DNA from: Actinobacillus capsulatus DSM 19761
GTDB lineage: Bacteria > Pseudomonadota > Gammaproteobacteria > Enterobacterales > Pasteurellaceae
Direction: 5' to 3'
Length of the DNA: 64,000 nt
Assembly (NCBI RefSeq): GCF_000374285.1
Contig: NZ_KB893947.1
Span: 1-64,000, forward strand
Under the pieces are notes generated by a model. The model did not search any database and was not told the origin of the DNA. It worked only from the letters and a program-made list of their open reading frames with translations. This document shows, piece by piece, positions 52,293 through 60,723 of this stretch. A program made the position numbers and the translations under genes. Positions within the stretch are counted from its first letter, which is position 1; the number at the start of each line of letters is the position of its first letter.

Positions 52293-52718
52293 ATGTGCGA
52301 ATTTGAATCTGTTGAAGTTTATCTACCAGAAGTTGCGAAAGAATTTGTAACAATAGTGGGTTTACCTGCAACCGAAGCGTTAGTAAAGCGGTTCGGCGGT
52401 TTGGGGTTTTATATTAATTTCGGCACAAGTTTTTATAAAATGATTGTCGAAACAATCGGTAAAGAGCTTGCCGATAAGCTTACGCAATATCTGCAGAATT
52501 GTTTTGTGTATGTGCCGAAATGTGATGCAGCTTTGCGTGTATTGCGTAATAAACAATTTTATAAAGAGTTCTTGCAACTGACCGAAGAGCAAGGTATGTC
52601 AGGTAGAAAAGCGATGTTACAACTTTGCCCGAAATTCAAACTTTCCGACCGCCATGGTTGGGAAATTGTCTATAGTTTCCGTCGTACATCTCAAGCACAA
52701 CAACAGGCTTTATTCTGA
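52293..52718 (+). CDS. mor: Mor-family transcription activator
   Basis: Activates middle/late phage promoters with host RNA polymerase. The start at 52293 follows GGGAG; an upstream TTG or ATG is also open. 141 residues: VYLPEVAKEFVTIVGLPATEALVKRFGG is the Mor dimerisation domain and MSGRKAMLQLCPKFKLSDRHGWEIV the C-terminal HTH. No separate Mu C-type late activator was seen, so this one may serve both. Confidence 0.88.
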   Translation: MCEFESVEVYLPEVAKEFVTIVGLPATEALVKRFGGLGFYINFGTSFYKMIVETIGKELADKLTQYLQNCFVYVPKCDAALRVLRNKQFYKEFLQLTEEQGMSGRKAMLQLCPKFKLSDRHGWEIVYSFRRTSQAQQQALF

Positions 52719-52769
52719 TAGCTTGTTGAAGCGCATCGGATACATTAAAACTTTTCTAAATCTTATTCT

Positions 52770-52806
52770 AGCCTCTAGTTTTAACTTAACTAGAGGCTTT
52801 TTTATT
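52770..52806 (+). terminator. Terminator-like hairpin just before endolysin
   Basis: AGCCTCTAGTT / AACTAGAGGCT, 11-bp perfect stem followed by TTTTTTATT that runs directly into the endolysin start codon. It could end mor transcription or restrain early lysis-gene expression. Confidence 0.75.
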
Positions 52807-53352
52807 ATGTCATTACCGATTTTAAAAATCGTGATCCACTGCTCTGCCACCGCAAATGGCAAACGCTTACGTACTGATACACAAACCGCCGCCGAACGCA
52901 TTAATGATTGGCATAAACAACGAGGCTTTAAACGTACATCCGCTGCAGTTAAACAATATAACTCACACTTAGCTCACCTTGGTTATCACTTTGTGATTGA
53001 TACAGACGGCACCGTCGAAACCGGTCGTCAAGTCGGCGAAATTGGTGCGCACGTGCAAGGTCATAATTCAAATTCATTAGGCATTTGCCTTGTTGGTGGT
53101 CTTCGCGCGGATGGTAAAAATCACGGCGAATATACTGAAAAACAATGGTACGCCTTACACCGCTTGCTCTGTGAACTCGAAGCAAATCACCCGAGGGCGA
53201 AAATTTGCGGTCACCGTGACCTAAGTCCCGATGCAAATCATAACGGAAAAGTAGAAAAGCACGAATGGCTCAAAGATTGTCCGTGCTTTGACGTATGGGA
53301 ATGGCTTCATTCAGAAGAAATTGTGAATGTCGAACACTTATTTAAGGAATAA
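52807..53352 (+). CDS. Phage N-acetylmuramoyl-L-alanine amidase (endolysin)
   Basis: Amidase_2/T7-lysozyme-type enzyme that cuts the peptide from muramic acid at lysis. 181 residues from MSLPILKIVIHCSATANG. Zinc ligands are likely H11, H136 (GHRDLS) and C158 (DCPC); GYHFVIDTDG near 59 is the substrate groove strand. No signal peptide, so a holin is needed for release. Confidence 0.9.
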   Translation: MSLPILKIVIHCSATANGKRLRTDTQTAAERINDWHKQRGFKRTSAAVKQYNSHLAHLGYHFVIDTDGTVETGRQVGEIGAHVQGHNSNSLGICLVGGLRADGKNHGEYTEKQWYALHRLLCELEANHPRAKICGHRDLSPDANHNGKVEKHEWLKDCPCFDVWEWLHSEEIVNVEHLFKE

Positions 53353-53354
53353 AA

Positions 53355-53576
53355 ATGAAACTAAGCGAATTAATTACAAACGACAACGGCAGATTAAGTA
53401 CCACGGCGTTTATTCAGTTTTTTGGTGCGTTGTTAATGGCAGTCATTTTAGGGTATTCGGTCTATTTAGACCGTTCAAACGTGGCTGAATTATTTACTGT
53501 TTTTGCGGTGTTTTGCGGTGGTGGTGTGGCAACGAAAGGCTTTGCTAACGCATTAGGGCGTAAAGGAGGCGAATAA
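53355..53576 (+). CDS. DUF2644-like membrane protein, candidate holin
   Basis: 73 residues with two hydrophobic segments (AFIQFFGALLMAVILGYSVYL and LFTVFAVFCGGGVATKGF, roughly 18-37 and 46-64) and a charged C-terminus. Two bases after the endolysin and before the spanins, the normal holin place. Holin role is contextual. Confidence 0.72.
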   Translation: MKLSELITNDNGRLSTTAFIQFFGALLMAVILGYSVYLDRSNVAELFTVFAVFCGGGVATKGFANALGRKGGE

Positions 53577-53965
53577 TGGTATCACTTACTCTCGCCCTTA
53601 TTATTGGTGCTTTTGGGTTATGTATTTGGGCGTGGTTTAAATGGCAGCTACACAAAGCTGAACAACAAGCGGTCGAATTAACCCAGAAAAATGCAAAACT
53701 GGAAGCTGAAAAGCAGGCACAAACAACGGTCATTAAAACCCAAGAAAAGGTAATTAAAAATGCACAAGTTAAACAAAAAAATGAAGAAAACACTCGCCGC
53801 ATTAGCCGTAGCGATGTTGATGAGCAGTTGCAGCAACACAAATGGTTCCGAGATGACAGTCACGACAGTTATCACGGGGTGCGAGACGTTCAGTCTCATT
53901 TATCCGAGCCGTGCGGACACGGCGGAAACGAAGCGTCAAGTACTTGCTCACAATCTGACTTATGA
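53576..53965 (+). CDS. Inner-membrane spanin (Rz-like, DUF2681 type)
   Basis: 129 residues: N-terminal membrane anchor (LTLALIIGAFGLCIWAWF), then a long coiled coil (LHKAEQQAVELTQKNAKLEAE in part) reaching into the periplasm. The last third is read in the same DNA as the o-spanin gene. Contains a perfect uptake signal (53665-53673), the only one found in the prophage. Confidence 0.8.
   Translation: MVSLTLALIIGAFGLCIWAWFKWQLHKAEQQAVELTQKNAKLEAEKQAQTTVIKTQEKVIKNAQVKQKNEENTRRISRSDVDEQLQQHKWFRDDSHDSYHGVRDVQSHLSEPCGHGGNEASSTCSQSDL
53665..53673 (+). repeat. DNA uptake signal in prophage spanin gene
   Basis: Perfect ACAAGCGGT followed by CGAATT. Being single and in coding sequence it may be chance or an imported piece. 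Confidence 0.6.
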
Positions 53966-54002
53966 GGAAATTTGCCGTGAAAAAGTGGATAAGAAAAATT
54001 AA
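53760..54002 (+). CDS. Outer-membrane spanin lipoprotein (Rz1-like), nested
   Basis: 80 residues in another frame, starting within the i-spanin gene. Lipoprotein signal KKTLAALAVAMLMSSC with lipobox LMSSC (Cys24). AAGG lies about 10 bases upstream. The nested Rz/Rz1 arrangement is known from lambda. With the i-spanin it would fuse the two membranes at the end of lysis. Confidence 0.82.
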   Translation: MHKLNKKMKKTLAALAVAMLMSSCSNTNGSEMTVTTVITGCETFSLIYPSRADTAETKRQVLAHNLTYEEICREKVDKKN

Positions 54003-54135
54003 GCAATGGTGGCGAAACCGTCAATTTAGACAAGCAAATTCCATTACTGCAGAACGCCGAAACTACCTCAAAGAAGCGATTAAACAAGGCAATAAAAACC
54101 CAGTAAGTCGTGCAAAGCGAGGTCGTTATGCTTGA
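53977..54135 (+). CDS. Small basic phage protein, GTG start
   Basis: 52 residues, strongly basic (MKKWIRKIKQWWRNRQFRQ at start). GAGGAA is 8 bases before the GTG, better than the ATG at 53962 that would add five residues. Overlaps the o-spanin end and the next gene start. Too short for most gene finders. Function unknown. Confidence 0.6.
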   Translation: MKKWIRKIKQWWRNRQFRQANSITAERRNYLKEAIKQGNKNPVSRAKRGRYA

Positions 54136-54385
54136 TGAAAAATTGTTTCAGATGCTGATTTCTTTTGTGGTCGCCCCTTTGCTTGGCTTTGCAATTAAAG
54201 TCGTGTTTGACCGTATTGGCAGAAATGAACAGGCAGTCAAAGAATTGAAAACTGAAATGGAAAGTAAGTATCAATCTAAAGAGCTTGCTCAAGAAGTGAA
54301 TCGTGGCATTAAAGAAAAATTAGATGATGTTTTAGATTCGCTTAAAGAGATTAACCAAAAATTAGATAAAAAGGCAGATAAGTAA
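54128..54385 (+). CDS. Phage membrane/coiled-coil protein, unknown
   Basis: 85 residues; the ATG at 54128 follows GCGAGG. N-terminal hydrophobic helix (LISFVVAPLLGFAIKVVF) then a long charged coiled coil. Same layout as small proteins in this position of Mu-like phages, before the terminase genes. Confidence 0.7.
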   Translation: MLDEKLFQMLISFVVAPLLGFAIKVVFDRIGRNEQAVKELKTEMESKYQSKELAQEVNRGIKEKLDDVLDSLKEINQKLDKKADK

Positions 54386-54639
54386 TGAGCCGTAGAAAAC
54401 ATAAACAAACAGATTCAGAAAAATTAGACCTGATTTACGGTGCAGTATCGGAACTTAATAGTAAGGTTGATAAGCAAAACCAAGAAATTGAACGTTTACA
54501 CCGTGAAATTCAAGCAACACAACACTTAGTCAATGAGATGGCAAAGAAAAACCGTAAACAAGCGATTATCGCCGGTGGTGTGGGCGGAGGTTTGGTTGCC
54601 GTTGGTTTTGAGTTGCTACGAATGAAATTCGGAATGTAG
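54385..54639 (+). CDS. Phage coiled-coil protein with C-terminal membrane helix
   Basis: 84 residues; start overlaps the previous stop (TAATG). Coiled coil (LNSKVDKQNQEIERLHREIQ) followed by GGVGGGLVAVGFELL. It mirrors the preceding gene (helix then coil), so the two may pair. Unknown function. Confidence 0.7.
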   Translation: MSRRKHKQTDSEKLDLIYGAVSELNSKVDKQNQEIERLHREIQATQHLVNEMAKKNRKQAIIAGGVGGGLVAVGFELLRMKFGM

Positions 54640-54648
54640 GACGGTGCA

Positions 54649-55149
54649 ATGGCTCACGATGTAGAAGTGCAAAATGCGGTTCGCCGTGCGTATGTTTTTG
54701 ACCGTTTATCGCTTGAAATGGCAGCCGAAAAAGCTGGCGTATCATTCGGCACTGCACGGCGTTGGAAAGCACAAGCAGAAAAGAACGGTGATAACTGGGA
54801 AAAAGCCCGTGATGTACAAGTGATGGCAAGTGGTGGCATTGAAAACATCGCTCAAGGTTTGCTGACGGGCTTTTTAATCAAGTACCGCACGTTAATGACC
54901 GAGCTTGAAGAAAACACAGATATGACAACCGCAGCGAAAGTAGAAGCCTTATCAGCACTTGCTGATTCTTTTGCGAAAATGACCGCTTCGAGTAAAAAAC
55001 TGTTGCCGGAAACGAGTGCAATGGCAACAGCGATGCGGTCGATTGAGCTGATGGCTAACATCGTCAAAACGAAGAAGCCTCATTTGCTTCCAGATTTTTT
55101 GGAAATGTTGGACGATTTAGAAGTGCAATTTAAAAAAGAGTTTAAGTAA
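54649..55149 (+). CDS. DUF1804 family protein, small terminase subunit
   Basis: 166 residues; starts MAHDVEVQNAVRRAYVFDRL and has an HTH (LEMAAEKAGVSFGTARRWKAQA), the DUF1804 signature. This family is the DNA-recognition terminase subunit in many Mu/B3-like phages. Located directly before the large subunit, with a small gene between. Confidence 0.85.
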   Translation: MAHDVEVQNAVRRAYVFDRLSLEMAAEKAGVSFGTARRWKAQAEKNGDNWEKARDVQVMASGGIENIAQGLLTGFLIKYRTLMTELEENTDMTTAAKVEALSALADSFAKMTASSKKLLPETSAMATAMRSIELMANIVKTKKPHLLPDFLEMLDDLEVQFKKEFK

Positions 55150-55301
55150 TGGTTGAGAAAAAAGAAAAAAATATTGTAGTACATAAGCATTACTATTTCC
55201 GTTGGATTGTACAGCTCGCCTGCATTATCAGCGCAGTTAAATTAATGCTAAGCGGTCAAGATGGCTGGTGTTGGTTATTATTAGTTGCGATGGCAGTTTA
55301 A
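55149..55301 (+). CDS. 50-residue membrane protein candidate
   Basis: ATG overlaps the stop of the DUF1804 gene (TAATG). Encodes 50 residues: basic N-terminus MVEKKEKNIVVHKHYYFRW, then two short hydrophobic segments (IVQLACIISAVKLML and WCWLLLVAMAV). It ends four bases before the large terminase start and fills the gap exactly, which supports it. Unknown function. Confidence 0.6.
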   Translation: MVEKKEKNIVVHKHYYFRWIVQLACIISAVKLMLSGQDGWCWLLLVAMAV

Positions 55302-55304
55302 AGC

Positions 55305-56930
55305 ATGAAAGTAAAAGATTTTGAAAAAGAACTGGAGGCTTTACGCCACCAACTACAACGCAACATTGAAGCCAACTTTGAAGGCTGGGACGATACGCCA
55401 AAAGCGATTAGCGAACGCCGTCAGAAAGTTTTAGATCCTGTACACGGTTTTGAATACTTTGTGCAAGCCTATTTCCCTCATTATGTGCGTTCTGAACACA
55501 AGTCGCAGTTGCATCACTACTTGTTTGAAAACTTACCATTTTCCGTTAGTGATTTAAGTAAATCGGTGCGTCAAGCGATTGCAGCTCCTCGTGGTGAGGC
55601 GAAATCGACCATTTGCACGCAATTATTCCCACTGTGGTGTATGGTTTGCGATTTGAAACGCTACATCATTATCGCAATGGATACCCGTGAGCAGGCTTAC
55701 GGTATGCTTGAGGCGATTAAAGTGGAAATTGAATCAAACCCTCGTTTAGCGGTTGATTTCCCTGAATTGGGAGCTGGTAAAGTATGGCGTGCTGGGGCAA
55801 TTATTACCAGTAAAAATCAAAAAGTTGAAGCTGTCGGTGCAGGGCAGAAATTGCGTGGTCGCCGACACGGGGCTTATCGTCCTGATTTAGTCGTGCTTGA
55901 TGATATTGAAAATGATGAAATGGTGCAAACCCCTGAACAGCGTAACAAGTTGCATAACTGGGTGCTAAATGCCGTACTGAAATTAGGTGCAGCAGGCGAA
56001 AAGTTCGATGTGATTTATGTCGGCACAATTCTACATTATGACAGTGTACTTAACCGAGTTTTAAAAACGAAAGGTTGGAAAAAAGCCCATTTTAAAGCCA
56101 TTTTACGCTTCCCTGACAATATGGCGTTGTGGGACGAATGGGAGAATATCTATCTTTCTGAAGAAGGCGATGATGACACTCTTTCAGACCTATTCTATCA
56201 GCAACATAAAGCTGAGATGGATAAAGGGGCTGTCGTTTCGTGGTTGGCTCGCCCTATTCTCTATTTAATGAAAATTCGTGCCAGTGATGGGCATAGTTCT
56301 TTTGACTCCGAGTATCAAAACGACCCAGTTTCGGGTGATGATGCGATTTTTGCCAACAGTATCCAATACTGGACAGAATTGCCTGATGATTTGATTTACT
56401 TTGGGGCGTTAGACCCCTCAATGGGTAAAGCTGGGGCAAGTCGAGATCCGTCGGCGATTTTGGTGGGCGGTTATCATCGTGAGAGCGGTAAGTTATATGT
56501 GGTCGAGGCTCAAATTAAGAAACGACTACCTGATTTGATTATTGAGGATGTTATCCGCTTGCACTCTCAATATAACTGCCACCGCTGGTTTGTGGAGACA
56601 ATCCAATTTCAGGAGTTTTTACAAACGGAACTCGTCAAGCGGTCGGCACAGCGTGGCAAGCCTGTGCCAGCCACGGCAACCAAACCGAACAGCGATAAGA
56701 TGTTGCGAATTGAAAGCCTACAACCGCATATCGCAAACGGCTTGATTTTACTGCACCGTTCGCAAAGTACGCTTGAAAGCCAGCTACGCCATTTTCCAAA
56801 AGCTGACCATGATGACGGTCCGGATGCACTTGAAATGTTATGGCGAAATGCAGTCAGCAGCTCTGCTCCGATTGAATGGGAAAGTGTGGGTGATTTTGAT
56901 GGCGAATATCGTAGTAAATGGCGACATTAA
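55305..56930 (+). CDS. Terminase large subunit
   Basis: DNA-packaging motor and nuclease. 541 residues: Walker A-like APRGEAKST at 94-102, Walker B VVLDD at 196-200, RNase H-like nuclease domain beginning FGALDPSMGK near 368 and a late acidic DDGPDALEML near 520. Corresponds to Mu gp28. AAGCATG start. Confidence 0.92.
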   Translation: MKVKDFEKELEALRHQLQRNIEANFEGWDDTPKAISERRQKVLDPVHGFEYFVQAYFPHYVRSEHKSQLHHYLFENLPFSVSDLSKSVRQAIAAPRGEAKSTICTQLFPLWCMVCDLKRYIIIAMDTREQAYGMLEAIKVEIESNPRLAVDFPELGAGKVWRAGAIITSKNQKVEAVGAGQKLRGRRHGAYRPDLVVLDDIENDEMVQTPEQRNKLHNWVLNAVLKLGAAGEKFDVIYVGTILHYDSVLNRVLKTKGWKKAHFKAILRFPDNMALWDEWENIYLSEEGDDDTLSDLFYQQHKAEMDKGAVVSWLARPILYLMKIRASDGHSSFDSEYQNDPVSGDDAIFANSIQYWTELPDDLIYFGALDPSMGKAGASRDPSAILVGGYHRESGKLYVVEAQIKKRLPDLIIEDVIRLHSQYNCHRWFVETIQFQEFLQTELVKRSAQRGKPVPATATKPNSDKMLRIESLQPHIANGLILLHRSQSTLESQLRHFPKADHDDGPDALEMLWRNAVSSSAPIEWESVGDFDGEYRSKWRH

Positions 56931-56938
56931 ATAACATT

Positions 56939-56960
56939 CAGCCCCTCTGGGGCTGTTTTT
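56939..56960 (+). terminator. Terminator-like hairpin between terminase and portal
   Basis: CAGCCCC-TCT-GGGGCTG followed by five T. A strong stem inside the morphogenesis operon; partial read-through would set the ratio of packaging to head gene expression. That role is inference. Confidence 0.75.
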
Positions 56961-56973
56961 GTAAGGAATAAAA

Positions 56974-58614
56974 ATGGCAAAAAATAAGCATAAAAAACAG
57001 GTTAAACTCGTTTTAAAAACAATTAAAGATCAGGCATTGCAAACCGATTTAGCCGAAATTACCGCGACCGGTCGAGTGCTATCAGATCACCCGAGCAATT
57101 TTATTACACCGGCAAAAATGAAAAGCATTTTTGAGGATGCGGAAAGTGGCGATATTACCGCCCAGCACGAGTTGTTTATGGATATTGAAGAGCGAGATAG
57201 CTCTATTTTTGCCAATATTCAAACCCGTAAGCGTGCGGTATTGGGGGTGGATTGGGTAATTAAAGCTCCACGCAATGCGACACCGCAAGAAGAAAAATTA
57301 CGTGATGAAGTCGACGAATTATTTTATCAAATCGGCAACCTAGAAGACTTAATGATGGACTGTATGGATGCAGTAGGTCACGGCTTTTCTGCCCTTGAAA
57401 TTGAGTGGCAATTTAACGGTAAACAATGGTTACCGGTCATCTTTAGTCATCGTCCGCAGTCTTGGTTTAAATGGGACAAGGTGGATAATTTACTACTTAA
57501 AACGCCACAAAACCAAGATGGCGAGCCATTGCGTGATTTTGGTTGGGTTGTGCATACACATAAATCACGCTCAACACAGGCAGCTCGTAATAACTTATTC
57601 CGTACGCTTGCTTGGCTCTATATGTTTAAACATTACTCTATTCACGATTTTGCGGAATTTTTAGAGTTATACGGTATGCCGATTCGTATCGGTAAGTATG
57701 GAGCCGGGGCAACAAAAGGCGAGAAAGATACGCTCAAACGTGCATTGGCTGAAATTGGACATAACGCCGCTGGAATTATGCCGGAATCAATGAGTATTGA
57801 ATTACATAATGCAGCAAATACCGGTGCTGGTTCGGGTAATAACCCATTTTTACAAATGGTAGACTGGTGCGAGAAGGCGATTGCACGCTTGATTTTAGGG
57901 CAAACATTGACCAGTGGCGCAGATGGTAAAAGCTCGACCAATGCGCTAGGTAATATCCACAACGAAGTACGTCGTGATTTATTGGTCTCGGATGTTAAGC
58001 AATTAGGGCAAACATTCACACAACAGATTATTCTGCCGTTCTTGCAAATTAACTTTGCAGGGGTTGATCCAAATCGCATACCTACCTTTGAATTTGATAC
58101 AAAAGAGCCTGCGGATTTAGCTGTGTTTGCTGATAGTTTGCCGAAGTTGGTGGATATTGGTATGCCTATCCCTGTTCAGTGGGCGATGGATAAGCTGGGG
58201 ATTCCAGAAGCACAAGCAAATGAAGCGGTACTGGGGCGTGTGGCAAATCCGCAAGCGGTCGGATTATCGGCAAATTTTGCAAAAACATCCCATATTGAAG
58301 GTTGGAATGGTTGCCCTTGCGGTTGTGGTGGCAAAGCTCATGCGTTATCAGCACAAAATCCGACGGGAATTAAGGAGCAAGATACGTTAGATGAATTAGC
58401 GGACGAGGCTTTTACTGTGCCTGATTTTAATGCTCAGCTTGACCCTATTACCAAAAAAGCAGTGGCGGTGTTAATGGCATGCAGCTCTTATGATGAAGCA
58501 GCAGAGAAACTTGCAGAAGCTTATCCTGATTTAGTCAGTGATGAGCATAACCGTTACCTAGCGAACGCCTTATTTTTATCAGATTTGTTAGGAGCGGCGA
58601 ATGCAGAAAGCTAA
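56974..58614 (+). CDS. Portal protein (DUF935, Mu gp29-like)
   Basis: Dodecameric channel at the packaging vertex. 546 residues; DUF935 features include RDSSIFANIQTRKRAV-type early segment and SSTNALGNIHNEVRRDLL near 325. A Cys-rich loop CPCGCGGKAH near residue 448 is of metal-binding look. TAAGGA upstream; 14-base overlap with the next gene. Confidence 0.9.
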   Translation: MAKNKHKKQVKLVLKTIKDQALQTDLAEITATGRVLSDHPSNFITPAKMKSIFEDAESGDITAQHELFMDIEERDSSIFANIQTRKRAVLGVDWVIKAPRNATPQEEKLRDEVDELFYQIGNLEDLMMDCMDAVGHGFSALEIEWQFNGKQWLPVIFSHRPQSWFKWDKVDNLLLKTPQNQDGEPLRDFGWVVHTHKSRSTQAARNNLFRTLAWLYMFKHYSIHDFAEFLELYGMPIRIGKYGAGATKGEKDTLKRALAEIGHNAAGIMPESMSIELHNAANTGAGSGNNPFLQMVDWCEKAIARLILGQTLTSGADGKSSTNALGNIHNEVRRDLLVSDVKQLGQTFTQQIILPFLQINFAGVDPNRIPTFEFDTKEPADLAVFADSLPKLVDIGMPIPVQWAMDKLGIPEAQANEAVLGRVANPQAVGLSANFAKTSHIEGWNGCPCGCGGKAHALSAQNPTGIKEQDTLDELADEAFTVPDFNAQLDPITKKAVAVLMACSSYDEAAEKLAEAYPDLVSDEHNRYLANALFLSDLLGAANAES

Positions 58615-59890
58615 TTTTGCAATCGGTCTTGAGCCAAAACAAGCGATTGATTACTTACGGCAAAAAAAATTACTTGCCGACAAAGTTTTTAGGCAAGAAT
58701 TATTTGACTCAGCCCTTGGACGAGCTACCACTATTAGTAAAATGACGAGTCTTGAAATGACTCGTGATATTTACGAATCAATGGAAATCGCACGGCGAGA
58801 GGGTAAATCTTTTGCAGAATGGAAAAAAATACTCGTCAATGAATTTGAGCGCAAAGGCTGGATATATGGGCACGATAAAGCGATAAACCGTGGCATTGAT
58901 GGTAAACTGCTGGCTGACCCAGTAACAGGTGAACATTTTGGCACGCCTCGCCGTTTAAATACAATTTATCGCACAAATATGCAGCAGGCTTATTCAGCGG
59001 CTCGTTGTCAACGCTACATGGACAACGTTGATAATAGACCATATTGGCAATATTCAGCCGTCGGGGACCAACGCACCCGCCCTGCTCATCAAGCATTAAA
59101 CGGTAAAATTTATCGTTATGACGATCCGTTTTGGGCGACCTTTTACCCGCCGAACGGCTTTAATTGCCGTTGCACGGTGATTGCACTGGGTGAGCGAGAT
59201 TTAAAACGCAAAGGGATTGATGAGGTCGGCAGTAGTGAGCCGTTCTTAGTTAAGGCAAAACGCCCAAAAGATAAGCTCGGCAACCAAGAAGAAACCATAG
59301 GTTTTAAACTACCTGACGGCACGGTGCGATTGGCTGACAAAGGGTTTGATTATAACGTGGGGCGTTTAACATACAAGCCGAATTTGGATTTATACCCTGA
59401 AAAGTTGGCTCATCAGTTTGCTAAGGCGGAGATGAGTGGGGGGGAGTTTAAACTGGCTTTTAACAAGTTGGAAAAAGCAGTTGCTCAAGCCAAAGGCGGT
59501 AATAAAAAGCTATCCACAAATGAGATGGTTAAGGTACGAAATACCCTCACTCAGAACTTTAAATTTGCAGCCGGTCGGTTAAGTGAAGAAACTCAAAAGC
59601 AGATTGACAGTAAAGTCGGCACAGTGTGGATTTCGGACGATACGCTGATCAAGCAGTTTAATAGCCGTGGCGGACAGGATTTTGGCGTGTTGGACTATGC
59701 AAATTTACCTGACATTTTAAATAATCCGTTAAAAATTGAATTGGATGAGCGTGAGGGGTGGCGTTTTTACGCAGAATTAAATGGTAAGCGTTATTTTGTA
59801 GTTATTAAAGTGTTGGTTCAATATAACGAGATATTTGTGCAGTCGTTTAGATTAGTAAGCGATAAACAATGGGATAAAGCTTTTAATTAG
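58601..59890 (+). CDS. Head morphogenesis protein (gpF/SPP1 gp7-like) with C-terminal nuclease-like domain
   Basis: 429 residues. The central minor head domain is clear: TNMQQAYSAARCQRY near 125, GDQRTRPAHQALNG 155-168 and NGFNCRCTV 185-193. From about residue 320 a separate domain follows (KVGTVWISDDTLIKQF; YANLPDILNNPLKIELD; RYFVVIKV), which resembles the phage PBECR barnase/EndoU/ColicinE5-like nuclease fold found at the end of gpF proteins. The nuclease call is family-pattern inference. The stop codon lies at the edge of the tRNA-like element. Confidence 0.88.
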   Translation: MQKANFAIGLEPKQAIDYLRQKKLLADKVFRQELFDSALGRATTISKMTSLEMTRDIYESMEIARREGKSFAEWKKILVNEFERKGWIYGHDKAINRGIDGKLLADPVTGEHFGTPRRLNTIYRTNMQQAYSAARCQRYMDNVDNRPYWQYSAVGDQRTRPAHQALNGKIYRYDDPFWATFYPPNGFNCRCTVIALGERDLKRKGIDEVGSSEPFLVKAKRPKDKLGNQEETIGFKLPDGTVRLADKGFDYNVGRLTYKPNLDLYPEKLAHQFAKAEMSGGEFKLAFNKLEKAVAQAKGGNKKLSTNEMVKVRNTLTQNFKFAAGRLSEETQKQIDSKVGTVWISDDTLIKQFNSRGGQDFGVLDYANLPDILNNPLKIELDEREGWRFYAELNGKRYFVVIKVLVQYNEIFVQSFRLVSDKQWDKAFN

Positions 59891-59986
59891 CCGCTAGGTA
59901 GGGCTCGAACCACCTACACACAGTCCAGAGTCTGTTTCGCCTCATCGCTTGCGATCCTCGAGATTATCATCGCTTTTCTAGCGGCT
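59889..59986 (-). other. tRNA-like structured element between gpF and gpG genes
   Basis: Perfect 9-bp terminal stem AGCCGCTAG / CTAGCGGCT encloses 80 bases. On the minus strand three inner arms can form: GCGAT...ATCGC, ACAG-ACTCTGGA-CTGT and GTAGG...CCTAC around GGTTCGAGC, the T-loop signature. This is a cloverleaf with T-loop and a CTCTGGA loop, but T- and anticodon loops have abnormal sizes and no CCA follows. It may be a degenerate tRNA (Gln-like CTG anticodon possible) or a tRNA mimic in the late transcript. Confidence 0.55.
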
Positions 59987-60037
59987 GTTCAAAATATACC
60001 CTTGTTTATTTTAAAAATCAACTCGGTTAGGTTAAAA

Positions 60038-60454
60038 ATGATTGAAATCCAAATTAACGGCATTGAGCAAATCACGGATATGCTAAACCGTATTGCAGCT
60101 AAAACAGAAAATAAATCCGACTTAATGCGGAATATTGCCGGCACAATGGAATCAGCGGTACTTACTAACTTTGATGTCGGCGGTCGTCCGGCTTGGTTGG
60201 GTATTAAACATCGGCAAGGTTCGCCACTTGTTGATACGGAAAACTTAATGAGTAGCATCACAAGTGATTACGATAATGATTCGGCACTAGTAGGGACGAA
60301 TGAACCCTATGCGGCTATTCATCAATTTGGCGGAATGGCGGGGCGTGGACAAAAAGTGAAAATTCCGGCTCGTCCGTTTTTATCCCTTACCCCACAAGAC
60401 GAGGAAGATATTTTAGATGATGTGCAAACATACTGGCAAAGACTGCTTGGATAA
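60038..60454 (+). CDS. Virion morphogenesis protein (Mu gpG-like)
   Basis: 138 residues from MIEIQINGIEQITDML, the start chosen for its GTTAGG site rather than an ATG-like upstream codon. Contains RPAWLGIKHRQGSPLVDT and a typical EPYAAIHQFGG followed by IPARPFLSL, the signature of the phage virion morphogenesis/tail completion family. Confidence 0.88.
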   Translation: MIEIQINGIEQITDMLNRIAAKTENKSDLMRNIAGTMESAVLTNFDVGGRPAWLGIKHRQGSPLVDTENLMSSITSDYDNDSALVGTNEPYAAIHQFGGMAGRGQKVKIPARPFLSLTPQDEEDILDDVQTYWQRLLG

Positions 60455-60473
60455 GCAATAAAATAACTTCGAT

Positions 60474-60508
60474 AAAACGCCTCAAAATGACGATTAGAGG
60501 CGTTTAAT
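60474..60508 (+). terminator. Terminator after gpG gene
   Basis: AAAACGCCTC / GAGGCGTTT with a 13-base loop. The remaining gap to 60723 is A/T-rich, with a degenerate USS-like CAAACGGTCTTTTTTTC at about 60603, and no gene that I recognise. Confidence 0.75.
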
Positions 60509-60723
60509 TTGTTAAAGGTATGATTTATCATTCCGTCATTTTTAAAATGAATTAAAATGTTTTAAAATGGTTTTGAAGTAATTTTATCTCGCAATTCTTT
60601 TCAAACGGTCTTTTTTTCTGAGTTTTTTACAAATTTTCGTCATTTGTAGAAGTCGCTCCTCTCTTTTCTTTTTCCTCACTCCCCTATCCTTTAGCCTCAA
60701 TGATTTGTTCTGAGGTAATTTTT

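Noticed and set aside
52654..52806. N-terminal extension of the endolysin to 52654
   Set aside because: The extension overlaps mor and contains the terminator hairpin; the amidase domain starts at MSLPILK (52807).
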